From assembly GCF_028372415.1 (NCBI RefSeq), contig NC_092873.1, forward strand, positions 353,462,660-353,526,659: a stretch of 64,000 nt of DNA. The letters run 5' to 3'. The DNA comes from Notamacropus eugenii (taxonomy: Eukaryota > Chordata > Mammalia > Diprotodontia > Macropodidae). Below, piece by piece: positions 31,427-44,346 of the stretch. Below the pieces are notes generated by a model that saw only the letters and a program-made list of their open reading frames with translations, was not told the DNA's origin and did no database searches. A program made the translations under genes and the position numbers. The number at the start of each line of letters is the position of its first letter. Position 1 is the stretch's first letter.

Positions 31427-34400
31427 CTTGAGGAGAAAGGAAGGAGGGGAAAAGGTATAACTAAAGGATAGAGTCACCCAGAATTCTACCTCCCTCACTG
31501 CCAGTTCAGAGTCCCAGGCCTGCTTCTTATCTAAATAGTTTTCCCCTTCTCTATCACCAACCCCAGCACACAGAATCCTGGGATAAGGGAACAGAGGGAG
31601 AGGACTGAGTGAGCGCCACCCCTAATACTTGGGGCCTGGTGGGTAAAGAAGGGGGAGACACAAAAAAGGAGCTGATGAGCCCCACCAGCACTTACGTGTC
31701 CAAGCTTTCTCTAAAGCCTTTGGCAAAGGGATTATTGTCGATTTTTAGTTGTGTGATCTAGAGATAAAGGAAATGAAAGCCAGTGAGTGCCAGGCATTCT
31801 CTCCTTGGGAAACTTAGAGCCATCCTCTAGGAAGACAAGATATCTGACCTTCATTTTTGCATTGGGTGACCTTGAGGGAGTCACTTGTTTCTTCCTCTGT
31901 AAAGTAGGGGAAGGGGAAGTATGATGGGGGAGGATATTTTAACTATTCCAGTTCACTTACAAGGATAGATGCAGCATCTTGCTGCCTTCCCTGATACTAC
32001 TTCCCCTTTGCTCCCCACCAGGAACACTGTCACTCCAAGAGTAATTTTCCCAGTCCCTAGGAAGTTAATCCAATTGGCTTTAGGCCTTCTACAGGGTGAA
32101 GTCTACCTTAGTCCTTATCACTCCTCCCTGGGTGGAAACAAAAAGTTTTAATCTGCTCACTTTTATTGGAATGAACATGACAATCTATTGTTATGTGACT
32201 CCTCCATTCACAATATCTTAATATTCTTAACCTGGATTTCAGGGGGTCCTTTGAACTCAGATGGGGGAAACATTATAGCTTTAATTTAATTCAACCAATC
32301 AACCACAGGCTTCACCAGACTGGCAAGGGGGTCCAAGAGACAAAATAAAATGTTAGGAACCCTGGCCTAGAATAAAACATTCCCTGACCAATACTCCCCT
32401 TCATTTTTGTTTTCCCCCTTAGAACATAAGCTTCTTCAGAGCAGGGATTGTCTCACTTTTGTCTCTATAACCCTAGTGCCCAGCACACAATCTGCACTTT
32501 GTAAACGATTGGCTGACTTTTTCCCTCTCTCCTCCTTGGTCCAGTCTTGGACTCATCTCTTACCTCAGAGTTCTGATATGCAGTCACAGCAATGAATTCA
32601 GTTTCTGGGAAGGTGAAGATGTGGGTCAAGGAGGAGGGACCTGGTGCCTCATGGTCTCCATCTCTCACCTCTTCGATGTGAAGCCTTGGCTGGTATTTAT
32701 GGAGGGACTGCAATACGATCATCTACAACAGAAGTCACAAGAAATCAGGCAAGAAGGGCAGCCCATCTTCCCTCTTCCTTCCCACCACCTATCTGGCCTC
32801 TAGCAGTAGTGACTGGAAAGGTGAAGAAGGACCTTATGTCTTCTGAGATGTCTTTTTTCCAAGCTCCATAAAAAATAAGAGGACCCTTCTTTAGACTAGG
32901 AAGGAACCTTTTTCCACTCCATCCTAGGATATGAATCCGAGATGGTAGAGTATGAAGAAGTAGTACATCCCAGTTCCCCCCACAACTACATTGAATGAAA
33001 CAATGAAAATGAATGAATGAATGAATGAAAATTCATTGAAAATGAAAAATGAAATGAATGAAGAAAAAAACAAAAAACACCAGACCCAGTAGTGAATGAG
33101 AAACTGAATAACAAACTACAATGGGCCTTCTTTCCAGCCTCAAATAACAGATTCAACCTACAGGCAAGTAACCATAGCAAGAACTGTGAAAAAGAAGTAG
33201 GACCAGGATTGGAAACTCAGTGCCCAGAGCTCTGATCTAGGGCATCCCAGAGTAAACCATGTACTCAGTTCTTAGCCCAGGGCAACATCTGGGACTTGGA
33301 GAAGAGACATAGTGCCCAGAGCACTGAGCTAGGCCTGAAATCTGAGGACTCCCCAAACTGATCAAGGACTCAATCCCAGGCCCAGAACCAGGCCAATAGC
33401 TGGAGATCAAAAGTACAGATTCAGTGCCCAGTGGGGCAGCGTCTTTCAGAGACAATCTCAGACTCAGCCCTGGGCCCAGATCAATAGCTAGGGATCTCTC
33501 AGAAGGGCAAGGAATCTGGACTCAGCGCTAAAAGCCCATACCATTTGTGCTTCAAAATTGAGAAGTTACAGCTGAGACCATGTGGCTTGGTGTACTACAA
33601 ATATCAATGATGTTGTAACATGGGGGCAGCTAAGTGTCCTGGAGTCAGGAAGACCTGAAGATCAAATTCAGCCTCAGACACTTACTTAGCTGTGTGACCC
33701 TTGGCAAGTCATTTATGCCTGTAGGCCTCGGTTTCCTCATCTTAAAATGAACTGGAGAAGGAAATAGCAAATCATTCCAGTATCTATGCCAAGAAAACCC
33801 CAAATGGGGTCACAGACAGTCAGATATGCCTGAAATGACTCAACCACAATACTTCTAGCTCGATAGTGTTTAGAGTGCCATACATATCTCCATGCTATGA
33901 CATTTTTTTATTTTTAATAACCAAAGCATAACCATAACACTAAGAAGTAAAAAGTGGACCTCAAAAAAGTGTGCTTTTAAAGTACAGTGGAGTGTGGATT
34001 TTTTTGTTATTGAATTAGATGGCAAAGTATTATATTTATTATGCCAGGACACTATAGCTGGGCTAAAAGAATATAACATATGTTATATTATAATATACAT
34101 GACCAGACTAAGTATTCTTTACAGTATTACCAATTCACAGAAAAGCAATATTCAGAAAAATTAGAAAATTTTAAATGGAATGTCTCATCATAATAGAATT
34201 TCTTGTCAAAAATTAAAAATGAAAATGAGGCTGCAACTAGAGTTAAGTTTTCAATCAGTTCATTTGTTAACCAGTTACCTATGATGAGTTAATTAAATTG
34301 TATCAAATTTCAGTAGTCAAAGAAATATAAATATAATATATAAAATAATTTATATAAATTTATAAGAATAAATTTATATAAAATATAAACTGGAGACTTC

Positions 34401-37400
34401 TGTCTCAATTAAAATCATATCTTTGTGGATTGATATCAGTATTTGGCAGTACTTACCTATGTGAAAAGGAAATTTCAAAGATGAAATGTATAAAATCTCA
34501 CTACAGATGAGTATTAACAGATAAACATTTGCAATCAGTTTCAATGACAGAGATCACTAACTTTGAACCCCAGTAAGCAAAATATTATTCCCTCAATTTC
34601 ACTCTTCTCACTAGTGTCTTGAATTACAGAAAAATCAATTATTATATTTTAAATTTCATCAATAACAAAATTGAGGAAATGTGTTTTTCTTTCATTACCT
34701 CATAGCTGAGGTGTTATTATTACATAATAATAATTATTAATATCATTGCATAGTAGCCCCAGTTTTGCCTGTTGGCCCACAAAGTCTAAACTATTTACTA
34801 TCTGGTCCTTTAGAACAAATATTTGCTGAATTGTACCACAGAAGAGAGACTAGGAAAGAGAATTGGCAGCTTGTCACAATCAGTACAAAACTTTACCTTT
34901 CTAACAGACTCCCTTAAAATTATAATGGATCAAATAGAAGGCAATGACTCTATAAGACAACAAAAAATATTAAAACAAAGTCAAGGCGGGGGCATAGAAG
35001 AAAGCATAAGGGCTGTCATATCAAAAACAACTGACCTGAAAAAAATCAAGGAGAGATAATTTAAGAATTATTGAGCTAGCTGAAAGCTATGACCAATAAA
35101 TAAATAGGCAGATAAATAAACAAATGAGCCTGGACATCATATTTCTTTTGCTTTAATTAAATTTTATTTTATTTTCAGTTCCAAATTCTCTCCTTCTCCC
35201 TCCTTCCCACCCACTGAGAAGACAAGAAAACAAAGCCCATTACAAATATGTATGGATACGTAAAACAAATGTCCCTCCCCCAAAAAAAGGCTAGAAAAAG
35301 AAAGAAATAGAAGAAAAAATACTTCAATCTGCACTGTGAGGAGATCATTTCTTTTGCTAGAGGTGGATAGCATGTTTCATTATAAGTCCTTTGGAACTGT
35401 GGTAGGTCTCTGCATTGATCAGAGTTACTAGACTGTTCAAAGCTGATTATCTTTACAATATCAATGTTACTATATAAACTGTTCTTTTCATTCTGCTTAT
35501 TTCATTTTGCATCAGTTCAAACTAGTTCTCTCAGATTTTTCTGAAACCATGCCCTTCTTCATTTTGGTAACTTGTCCAGCCATTTCCCAATTGATGTCCA
35601 TCAGTTTCTTTGTTTGTTACCACAAACAGAACTGCTGTAAATATTTGTCTACATACGAATCCTTTTCCTCGTTGTTTGATCTCTTTGGAATATAAACCTA
35701 ACAGTGGTATTCCTGGGTCAAAGGGTATATACAGTTTAATAGCTTTTAGGGCATAGCTCCAAATTGCTTTCCAGAATGGTTGGACTAGCTCAAAAGTCCA
35801 GCAGCAGTGCATCAGGATACCTATCATTCCACATCTCCTCTAGTATTTGTCATTTTTCTTTTTTGTCATCTTAACCAATCTTATGTGCGCAAGGTGTTCT
35901 CACAGAGTTGTTTTATTTGCATTTTTCTAATTACTTGTGATTTTGGAGCATATTTTTCTATAGCTGTTGATAGTTTTTATTTCTTCCTCTGAAAGCCAGC
36001 TATTCATATCCTTTAATTTTTTATCTATTGGGAAATTGCTCTTATTCTTGTAAATGTGACTCAATTTCTTATATGTTTTAGAAATGAGACCTTTATCAGA
36101 GACTTGATGTAAAGGTTTTTTTCCTCTTCAGATTCCTGCTTTTCTTCTTATTTTAGCTGCATTGGTTTTGTTTGTGCAAATTAAAAAAAATTCATATAAC
36201 TAAAATTATCCACTTTGCTTTCTGTGAACTCTTCTATCTCTTGTTTGGTCATGAACTCTTACCCTCTCCATAGATCTGACACATATATGTACCATATTTC
36301 AGAAAAAAATAATGAAAAAAATAATTACTGGCCAGATCCCTTAGTATCAGAGGGCAAAGTGAAGATAGAAAGAGTCTACTGGTCAACTTCTGAAAGAAAT
36401 TCAAAAATGAAAATTCACAGGAACACAAGAACTGAAGTGCAGGGCCTCGGGGTCAAAGAAAAACTACCACAAATTGTCAGAAAGAAAAAAATTGACATAC
36501 CAAGGAGCCACAGTCAGGTCACACAAGTTTTAGTAGCTACCACCATAAAAGAGCTGAGGGTACTAAGTCTGATATTCCAGAAAGCAAAAATATAGGCTTA
36601 CAAACAAGGATAAACTGAACCAGCAAAACAGAATAATTCTTTTGGGAGCTGGAGTGTGGTGGCTGTGGACCTTGAAATGAAATAGACTAGATAACTTTCA
36701 AGTATTCCTGATGATAAGACAGGAGTTGAGTAGAAACTTTGAAATGTAATCATGGAAGTAGAGAGAAACACAAAAAAGGCAAGTATAACCAGGTAACTGG
36801 ACAAGACTTCGTAAGGATGAAGTGTTTCCATTCTAACTGGAGGGGAATGATACAAGCACACCTTAAGAACTATGAAGTCAAACAGAACGAGTCAAATAAG
36901 ATGCAGGGCCATGGAATGATTTTTGTTGTTTTGATTATCTTAGAAGGAGAAAAGGAAAGAAGGGAAAGAAAAGAAAAAAAGGGAAGAATGGGAGGGGTAT
37001 GTGAAATCTCACATAATTTTGGGGATGGGTGGTCCATAACTAGAAGACTATATAAATAAGGCAGGAGTGGGGGGCAGGGAACAGGCATCACTTGAACCTC
37101 AATTTCAACTGATGCAGAATTAAGTGAACAGAAATAGATACAATTTATATTATAAAACAATATTGTAAAAACAAACACAAATTTTGAAAGACTTGAGAAC
37201 TCTGATCATTGCAATGATCAAGCAGAATTCCAAAGGACGAATAACTTAGAAAACTGCCCAGTTTTGTTTTTTTTTTACAAGAGAGGTACTGGATTATTTA
37301 TGTAGAGTGAGAAATGAATTTTTAGATATGCCAATATATGCCAATGTGTTTTGCTTGACTATATGTATTGGTTGCCTAGTTTAAAAAAAATTTTATAGGG

Positions 37401-40400
37401 AAAGTAGGGTGGTAGGAAGGAGAAAAGACAGATACTTAGACCAAGTACATCAGCTGACACAAAAAATACTATAATTTTACTTTGAAATTTAAAAAATTAA
37501 AAATTAAAATGTAAAAATTAAATTAATAAAAAAACAAAAAAATTTTTAAATAAAAACATTTCATCCTAATATTCATCTATTTTCTTTGCTTTATAGGTAA
37601 AAAATTGTACTGTATCAATTAATGCAGCTTGGTTCTTTGAGCTATTCTTAAATTCTAGACCTTCCAGTGTTAACTTTTTAAAATAAAATTTAGTTTTTAA
37701 ACAAGAAACTAAGAAACTTCATGTTTACTTGGTAACCTGTTCTTCTGCCACTAGATAGGTCTTCAGATCTAGTTTCAGTGTTCCTTTCCTCTTATTTTGT
37801 CCTTGGGAGGAACTGAGGGATCTTACCTGGGTCATATTATTGGAAGCTCCTTTATTGTTGGTCAGCTTGAGTTTTCCAAATGATATTTCTTGCCGCATCC
37901 AGTGGGCCCCTGTGTTAGGTGAGTCTGGGTGGATATATAACCTATTCCCTGTAGAAAGAGTAATTCCGTTGGTGTTATATGGCCCATGTGCGCAGGATCT
38001 TGGGAATTCCAGACACTAGAGAGGTACATTAAGAGATGCAGGGGTAGAAGAAAGATGTCTATGGTTTCTATAGAATTGGGCTACAGGATCATTTGGCATT
38101 GGGATAAAAGTATAGACAGGCCTAGGAAGAGAAAGTTCTGGAACTTGGGAAAAGAAAGAAAGACAAGAAGAGAAGAGTGACATGGATGGGAAGGAAGAAT
38201 AATGGATTGGATGGGTGAGGCAAAGGTGTTAATTAGATTTACTGCCACCAGAGGGCACCCCAACCTCAGGGACAAAGGAAAACCATCCCACTGGCTGATC
38301 CACCCAAGTACCGCAGTGAATCCCTCCCTACCTGGCATGTTGTTCTCCGCCTTTCCACACTGAACCCATTTACCATTTTGATAACGCCAGTGGTGTTGAT
38401 CAACCAGCACCACTTCCACAAACACTCGGTAATGGGCAACAGGGTCCATGCCATGGATCGTGTAAGCCAGGAAAGGAAACATTCGCCTGTAAAGAGAGAG
38501 AACTTGGTTGCTCATATCCCTCCAGGCTTCCAGAGTACTTAGGGCTGGGCTCTGCCCAAGGTATAAAGATTTTAAATTTTCTTTATTTCTCTGGCACTAA
38601 AAACGTGGGCACACGGAACTTAATAAATGTTTATTGATTGATGAATTAATCTTCCCTTGATAGAGGTGTTAAGTTTCCATTTTGACATGGGCTAATTTTT
38701 TCCATTAATCAAAAAAAAAAAGTTTTTTATTAAATACTTCTTGTGTGCTAGAACTGCGTAAGTGATGGAGAAACAAAGATAGGTCCATGCAAGCCTTCTC
38801 TTTAAGTTCATTTATTGTTGAGGGAGAGAAGGAGAACCTTAAAACCTGGTTGCTGTCTCACTGTCTTCCAAGGGGGTACCAAGCATCTCTCACTGACAGC
38901 TGTCATCCATTCTGATCACCTCAGTAGGCAAGGGGTTCTTTCTCAAAAGATGGGGCATCAGGAACCCCCTTTGCCAGCATCAAATCCAAGGAGAATGGAA
39001 TCTAAAAACATGCTTCTTCCTCATACATGGAAATCTGAGCCTCATTACAGTCAGTCACTAATCCCCCACCCTACCATCACCAGACATGCCCCCTTCTTTC
39101 CCATATACTACTGAAGCTGTGACCAAAGGGGCTGGACCCTGGTACATGTGATGATTCTACCTCCTGCCAACACCCCCCCCCCCCCAACACACGCATGCTG
39201 CAAAAGAGAAACTAAAGATGTTCGAGCTGGGTAAGTGCAGGAAGCTTCTTTTCCGCCTGACCCAGGTTTCAAAGGTTCCATTAGGCAGAATCCCTTCTAC
39301 CCCCACCTTCTAAGCTTGGGTCTGGTGTTAAGCTTGAGGACCAAGGAGAAGCACTGGGGATCTTTCTCAAGGAGGAGTACAGTAAACAATAGGTGAGAAT
39401 AGTAACCCCTACTGTATTAAGAACATTAACCCTTTGACTCTCAGCATTGGCACAGAATCTATGATAGCCTCTTCGTTTCAAGTCAATCACATGAAATAGA
39501 GCTATCAGAAGAACAGATGAAGAAAAAATCATTCTTCATTGTGGATGAAGTATTTTCCACATAAAGTACCACCCCCCTCATATAAGCTGGAGCTATTTAC
39601 TTCCATACTTTCCCTCCCCTCTGATTCTCCATTCTCTCTTAGGTTAAGGACGTCTTTGTCTAGGCGAAGCAGATCTGGAGCCCTGGGTCTGATGATCCGG
39701 ACTCCGATCTATGAAAGCCTGATCCAGGGGTCCTCCACCTCCAACATCCCCAAGCCCCAAGAGGCACAGAGGATGAGGAACAATTAGGGAAGGGATTTGA
39801 TGGGAATTAGGAATACAGATTCCAAAAAGATAACAATCCAAAGATGGCTGGTGGGGCCCAGATGTTAGAGGTCAGGAGAATTCACCCATTCACGGGTTGT
39901 ACTTGGGAAGATCAATGAGAAGGGTTTCAATCCCATCCCTGTCACCAATTCCCAACAGATCATTGCTTCAGTTAACAGTTCCCCAAATGAACCTCACTTA
40001 CAAAAGGAGAATGGTGAGTATTTCTCCATCTCCTAGAAACATTTTAAAATGACCTGGGAGGGATAGGGAAAGTTGAGAATGGAATGGACAATAAGAAAAG
40101 TCTGTTTTACTCTGGATTCCCCAGTCATCAACATCTGAGACCCACAAGTAAGCTCCAATTGCTACCCCAATTGTTACGGAATGCCTGCTGAGGCAGAGGG
40201 TTCAGCAATGGGGATATCAGGCCTTGACCCCACAAAACTCTCCGTACAGCTCTTGCCACCTTCCTTCCATTTCTTTGAGCCATGATTTCCCCATCTTTCA
40301 GATATGAGAGTTGACTTGTTGGTCACACAGAGGTTCCCATCCTAGCCCTAAGTAATTTCACCCACCAAAGGTTCCCTTGCCTTTGGGCAAGGGAAGTTTC

Positions 40401-40528
40401 CCTCCCACCCTTCCTCTTCCTCAATAACACTTAGACAAACAGTTCTTGGTCAATGCGAGGCACTGAAAGATGATCACAAAAATCAGCCTCTTGGGAAATG
40501 GGGCCCAAAGAGTGTGCCAAGGCTGTGT

Positions 40529-40571
<43 letters not shown>

Positions 40572-40684
40572 TATCTATTGTGGGGAGGGGTATGGCTGTC
40601 AGAGCATAGCGGGGAATCTCCCAGGAGTACAAGATTGTGTGGCTCATCAAGTGTTGATTTCTCTCTTTTGGCCTTTCACACACG

Positions 40685-40720
<36 letters not shown>

Positions 40721-43700
40721 TACACACCCTCAGACAAATGTATTTATGCCACTGCTGTCACCAATTATAGTCATTGTTATGGTTTGGCAGATTGGAGCTA
40801 CCAGCCTTGATTCAGCCCCAGCCTTTTTCACTACACACAGTTTTTCTTTTAGAAATAGAGGTATTGAGCCCTCTCTGATGATTTTCTGACTCCCTCAGCA
40901 GCACATCAACCACAATTCCGTCTCTTCTCCACTCAATATCAATCCTTGATTGATGGGGTGGGATACAATTGGATTTCACAACTAGAAAGAACCTTACAGG
41001 TGCTCATATAATCCCCTCATTTGCATGTGAGGAATAGAAGGCCTAGAGAGAGGCAATGACTTGCCCAGGGTCATGCAGGTAATGTGGCAGAAATGCAAAT
41101 TTAATCTATATCTATGTTCTTTCCGCTAAAAAAAAGGAATGTATTGAAGTAATGAACATACAGACAAAAATGTAAAAAAAATATGTACATAGTCAAAGTT
41201 AAACATGAAACATAAAAGTATGCCATAAATTCCGTTTAACAAACATTTTTATCCTAAAGAAGCTTAAACTATTCAGAAGACTACAGAATGTTAGCAGAGG
41301 ACAGGACTTTAGAAATCCTATAGTTTAATCCTCTCATTTCTCAGACAAGAAAAATATTCCAAAGGTAGGGTGTTACTTGCCCAAGAACATGTTTAGTTAC
41401 TGGCAAAACTATGATGTTCCCTGCTTCCTAACAGAGGAGGCCCTAGCTCCTGTCACAACTACCCTCCTCCCGATGCTCAAATGCCCTCCCCACCCATTGA
41501 CCTAGAGCCATGATGGCCAGTCAGACTGACATATGGGGCAGGGAGGTGGGCAAGATGAGGACTTGGAAATGGATGAATCATCGCAGAGTGAAGAGATAAG
41601 GGGATAGGGTCTTCAATTTCAGGGTGGAAGAGATTTTTAAAAAGAAGAAAGGTGCTGGTATGTTATGTTGGCTGGTGGCTTTGGAGGAATCTGTGCTGAG
41701 AGGTTTACAGAGATAGGATCATAGGAATGAGAGTGTCAGGGGAATGCCCCTGAGCCATTAGACTCACTAGAAAAGATCTGGGCTTTGGTCTAGACTCTGC
41801 CATCAACAATCATTCAGGTTTATAATGTGATTCACAATCTACAAGTCTCTTTCTTCACTAGTACCACACAGTATCATCTCCATTACATCAATCAATAGGT
41901 ATTTAGAAGGCTCATAAGGGATGCAGAAAAAGGCGGAAACAGTCCCTATCCTCGAGGTGCTTACTTTTAATGGAGGAGAAAATTGGTAAATAATTAGGTA
42001 AATAATAAGATACACAAAAGAGCAGTTGGAAGGCAGCTCTAGAAGGCTATTTTTATAGTTGAGGAAACTGAGGTAAGTGACTTGCTAGTGTCAGAGAACA
42101 TCACAGTCTATCTTTCAACTATATCATATTGTCTCCTCCAAAGAGAGCAGGTCATGTCATCAATCTGAACCCTAGTTTCCTCATCTATAAAATGAGGATC
42201 ATAGATTTAGTACTAGAAGGGAATTCAGAGTTCTGTTCCAACATCCTTATTTTACAGATGAAGAAACTGACGCCCAGATAATTTGCCCACGGTCAGAGGA
42301 GATAGGAACCAGGTAACTGCTCACACCTAGCTCCTCTGACTCCAAATTCTTACAGTCACCTCCCAAACCCTATCTACGATTTGGTCAGAATTAAAATATA
42401 AACTCCTTTTCAGTAGCTATTATCTTAATATTTTCTATTTGTATTCATCACCACCCCTATCAGTTAGCATAGTGCTTTCAAATCTAGTAAGCATTTATCA
42501 AATGGTCAGTTTTACTAGAAAGGTAAGACATCTAGATTTTTTTCAAACCATGCCCCACCCTACCCTCAGAGGCCTCAATGGAATTGGCTTAATGCCCCAC
42601 GAAAGATGGAGAATCTAACTGAAAAGTGAAGGCCTCTTAATAAATAATGGAATGTATCTCATTACTCTAATGTGAATTCTAGTTTCCCAGAGGAAAAAGT
42701 CCAATTAGCACCTGTACAATGATTCCAACAGCAACTGACACGGAGTGGTGACAAACAATTGCTTATTAAACAATCACCAACAGGTTACAAGTTTCTCTTT
42801 CTTCCCCACACTAGAGGCCTTTATCCGGAAGCAACATCCTCTGCCCCAAATGCTCCTCTTTCACTCCCCAACCCCTCTACAGGCTGAGTCCACTCATTTC
42901 CCAGTTCTTTCCAAGGTGGAAGAGTGAGAAAAAAAGGGAAATTAATACCATTTCAGCAGCTTAACCCCAGGGGAGGGGTAAGATGAACCCCAGAAGCTGG
43001 GGATCCTTGGGTCCCTTTCAACTACCTGCCCTTACCCCTTAGGGTTGAAGGACATCACTGTCCCCTTCCCACCACCTCTGCCCCCCTTCCCCCATCAGAG
43101 ATACACAGACATATGATCTCAAAGCAAGACCGGAAAGGAAACTTGGAGAGGGTATCTGTGTCACCAAATCCAGGCCCCCATCAAAACTGGCTTCTGAACA
43201 AGAGCTGCTGAAGGACAGAAGGAAGGAAGAGCCACAAGGAAAGGGCCAAAGTACCCTCTGCACCCAACTTCCCTTCTCCAATCACCTCCCCCTCCCCATC
43301 ACGTCTACTCTGTCTGCATTTTGGTAATATGTCTCACAGTCGCAATTTCTCTGAGCCTCAGTTCCTCATATCATCCACCCTAGAAAACCCTCGTTACAAA
43401 AAAGGGGAGCGAGGCAAAGAATACCCCCATCTCTATTCCAGGCTTCAACTCTGCAAATCCTCTGTAACATTCCGTCTGCTCTCTGAGCCCTCATTGCCCT
43501 TCCATAACATACACCCTTTTGGGATTCGGTGGGATGCTAGGGGAGGGGGGAGTGGGGAGGCAGGGATCTCGAGCCAGAGAGGCCTCCTCTCCAAGTAGCC
43601 AACACACTCCCCGAAACAACGAGCGCTTAAAAAGGACACTCCAAGTGTTTCATACAAAACCTCAGCTCCTAGTGAATTTGTACCGCGCGTGAGAAAGGGA

Positions 43701-44346
43701 GCTGCAGTCGCGGATCCCGAACTCCTGGAGGACCCAGGTGTCTGGTCCCACAGTCGCTCACTTACCGGCCCTGCTTGGTAATGATCATTTCGGTCTGCTG
43801 CCTATAAAACTTGAGCCACAGGGAATGGTTGCCGAGGACCACTTTCAATTTCCCGGAGAAAGCGGTCCCGCTGCAAGGGTCCCTGGCCCGGATGCCCAGA
43901 TTCGCCTCGGGGCTGGGGAAGAACTGGTTGCTCCGGGGATAGATCCCACCCACAGCCCCAGCCGTGCCGGAGTAGCCGTCGAGGGGCTGGAAGCCCTCGC
44001 CACTCGAGGTGAGCGTAAAGGGCTCCGGGTTTCCTGTGTAGCCCGCGGGCTGAGGCTGGGGACGTGCAGGGAAGGAGTAAGGGGAGAGGAAGCGGCCCGG
44101 GCTGGGAGCTGGCTGTACGCCCACAGGCACCATAGAAGCCCCCGGATAGGGGACGCCGTTTGCCCCGTCGCAGCTGCCTCTGCAGTCGCGGTCAGCTATT
44201 CCAGCGTCCAGAGGGCCCCGAGGCTCGGGCTGGTAGAAGTAGCGGCCCTGCACCTCGCTCACCCCAACTCGGCCATCTTCGTCCCCAGGCATGGCAGGGT
44301 CGGTGCCCATCAGCATGACTTCAGAGCGGGTCTTCTGGACGCCCAT
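30778..44346 (-). CDS. TBX21: T-box transcription factor T-bet
   Basis: Six coding exons: 44346-43766, 38486-38332, 37948-37827, 32722-32564, 31757-31696 and 31426-30778, all with GT/AG borders, total 1728 bp, 575 residues (human T-bet has 535). T-bet is the nuclear T-box regulator that drives Th1, NK and ILC1 programmes such as IFNG expression. The T-box runs from [17 protein letters not shown] to [11 protein letters not shown]. It contains the T-bet-specific [19 protein letters not shown] and [19 protein letters not shown]. The C-terminal [20 protein letters not shown] and the ending VYFFN match mammalian T-bet. I chose the ATG at 44346 because [21 protein letters not shown] lines up with the known N-terminus; an in-frame ATG at 44418 adds 24 residues. 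Confidence 0.97.
31696..31757 (-). CDS. TBX21: TBX21 exon 5
   Basis: 62 bp, acceptor CTCTAG, donor ACAC|GTAAGT. It encodes [20 protein letters not shown], the C-terminal DNA-contacting helix region of the T-box, and ends in phase 2. Confidence 0.96.
32564..32722 (-). CDS. TBX21: TBX21 exon 4
   Basis: 159 bp, acceptor TTGTAG, donor GAG|GTAAG. It encodes [19 protein letters not shown] and [19 protein letters not shown]. Confidence 0.97.
33000..33060. repeat. (ATGA)n tetranucleotide repeat
   Basis: An imperfect GAATGAATGAATGAATGAAA stretch in TBX21 intron 3. Confidence 0.85.
33605..33845 (+). repeat. Marsupial tRNA-type SINE
   Basis: GGGGGCAGCTAAGTGTCC, TGGAGTCAGGAAGACCTGA, CTTAGCTGTGTGACCCTTGG, TGAACTGGAGAAGGAAATAG and a tail near GAAATGACTCAACCA, in TBX21 intron 3. 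Confidence 0.9.
34823..35059 (+). repeat. LINE-1 ORF1-like fragment (possible)
   Basis: An open piece of 78 codons, rich in Lys, Glu, Gln, Ile and Ser, includes [19 protein letters not shown] and [13 protein letters not shown], resembling the coiled-coil part of LINE-1 ORF1p. The match is weak. Confidence 0.4.
35130..36290 (-). repeat. Antisense LINE-1 3' end
   Basis: On the minus strand it reads as the same LINE 3' sequence seen at 12240-13020 (GCATCACTGCTGGACTT-type text, conceptual peptide [13 protein letters not shown] against LMHCGWTSELVQP there). On the plus strand it shows CAATTGATGTCCATCAG and GGGTCAAAGGGTATATACAG. Confidence 0.8.
36300..37500 (+). repeat. LINE-derived block with 3' tail
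   Basis: A diverged coding-like stretch (36300-36600) is followed by CACTTGAACCTCAATTTC, CTCTGATCATTGCAATG and GTTTTGCTTGACTATATG, the pattern of another marsupial LINE/SINE 3' end. No intact frame. Confidence 0.55.
37827..37948 (-). CDS. TBX21: TBX21 exon 3
   Basis: 122 bp, acceptor TTCTACAG, donor CAG|GTAAGA. It encodes [19 protein letters not shown], then [19 protein letters not shown], almost invariant in this family. Confidence 0.97.
38332..38486 (-). CDS. TBX21: TBX21 exon 2
   Basis: 155 bp, acceptor TTTACAG, donor CCAG|GTAGGG. It encodes [34 protein letters not shown] and ends ENNMPG. It contributes T-box core strands. Confidence 0.96.
40525..40728. repeat. (GT)n and (CA)n microsatellites facing each other
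   Basis: A GT tract at about 40525-40575 and a CA tract at about 40676-40728 are separated by about 100 bp. As inverted complements they could fold into a long hairpin in the TBX21 intron 1 transcript. Confidence 0.9.
40980..42310. repeat. MIR-like SINE relics (three)
   Basis: Core-SINE type text with ATGACTTGCCCAGGGTCATG (about 40985-41110), ACTTGCCCAAGAAC (about 41285-41400) and TTTTACAGATGAAGAAACTG (about 42195-42310). Confidence 0.7.

Larger units (their letters stand above)
31758..37826 (-). other. TBX21: TBX21 introns 3 and 4 (excluding exon 4)
   Basis: Intron 4 (31758-32563, 806 bp) looks unique. Intron 3 (32723-37826, 5.1 kb) has been enlarged by repeats: an ATGAATGA tract near 33000-33060, a SINE at 33605-33845, A/T-rich sequence at 33850-34780, a plus-strand LINE-1 ORF1-like scrap at 34823-35060, and LINE 3' sequence at 35130-37500. 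In the compact paralog the matching introns are 709 and 317 bp. Confidence 0.8.
38487..43765 (-). other. TBX21: TBX21 intron 1
   Basis: A 5.3 kb intron. It holds a run of about 14 C at 39172-39185, (GT)n at 40525-40575, (CA)n at 40676-40728, and MIR-like pieces at about 40980-41110, 41285-41400 and 42190-42310. Much of 42.7-43.7 kb is unique and GC-moderate and may hold regulatory sequence. The compact paralog's intron 1 is only 502 bp. Confidence 0.8.
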
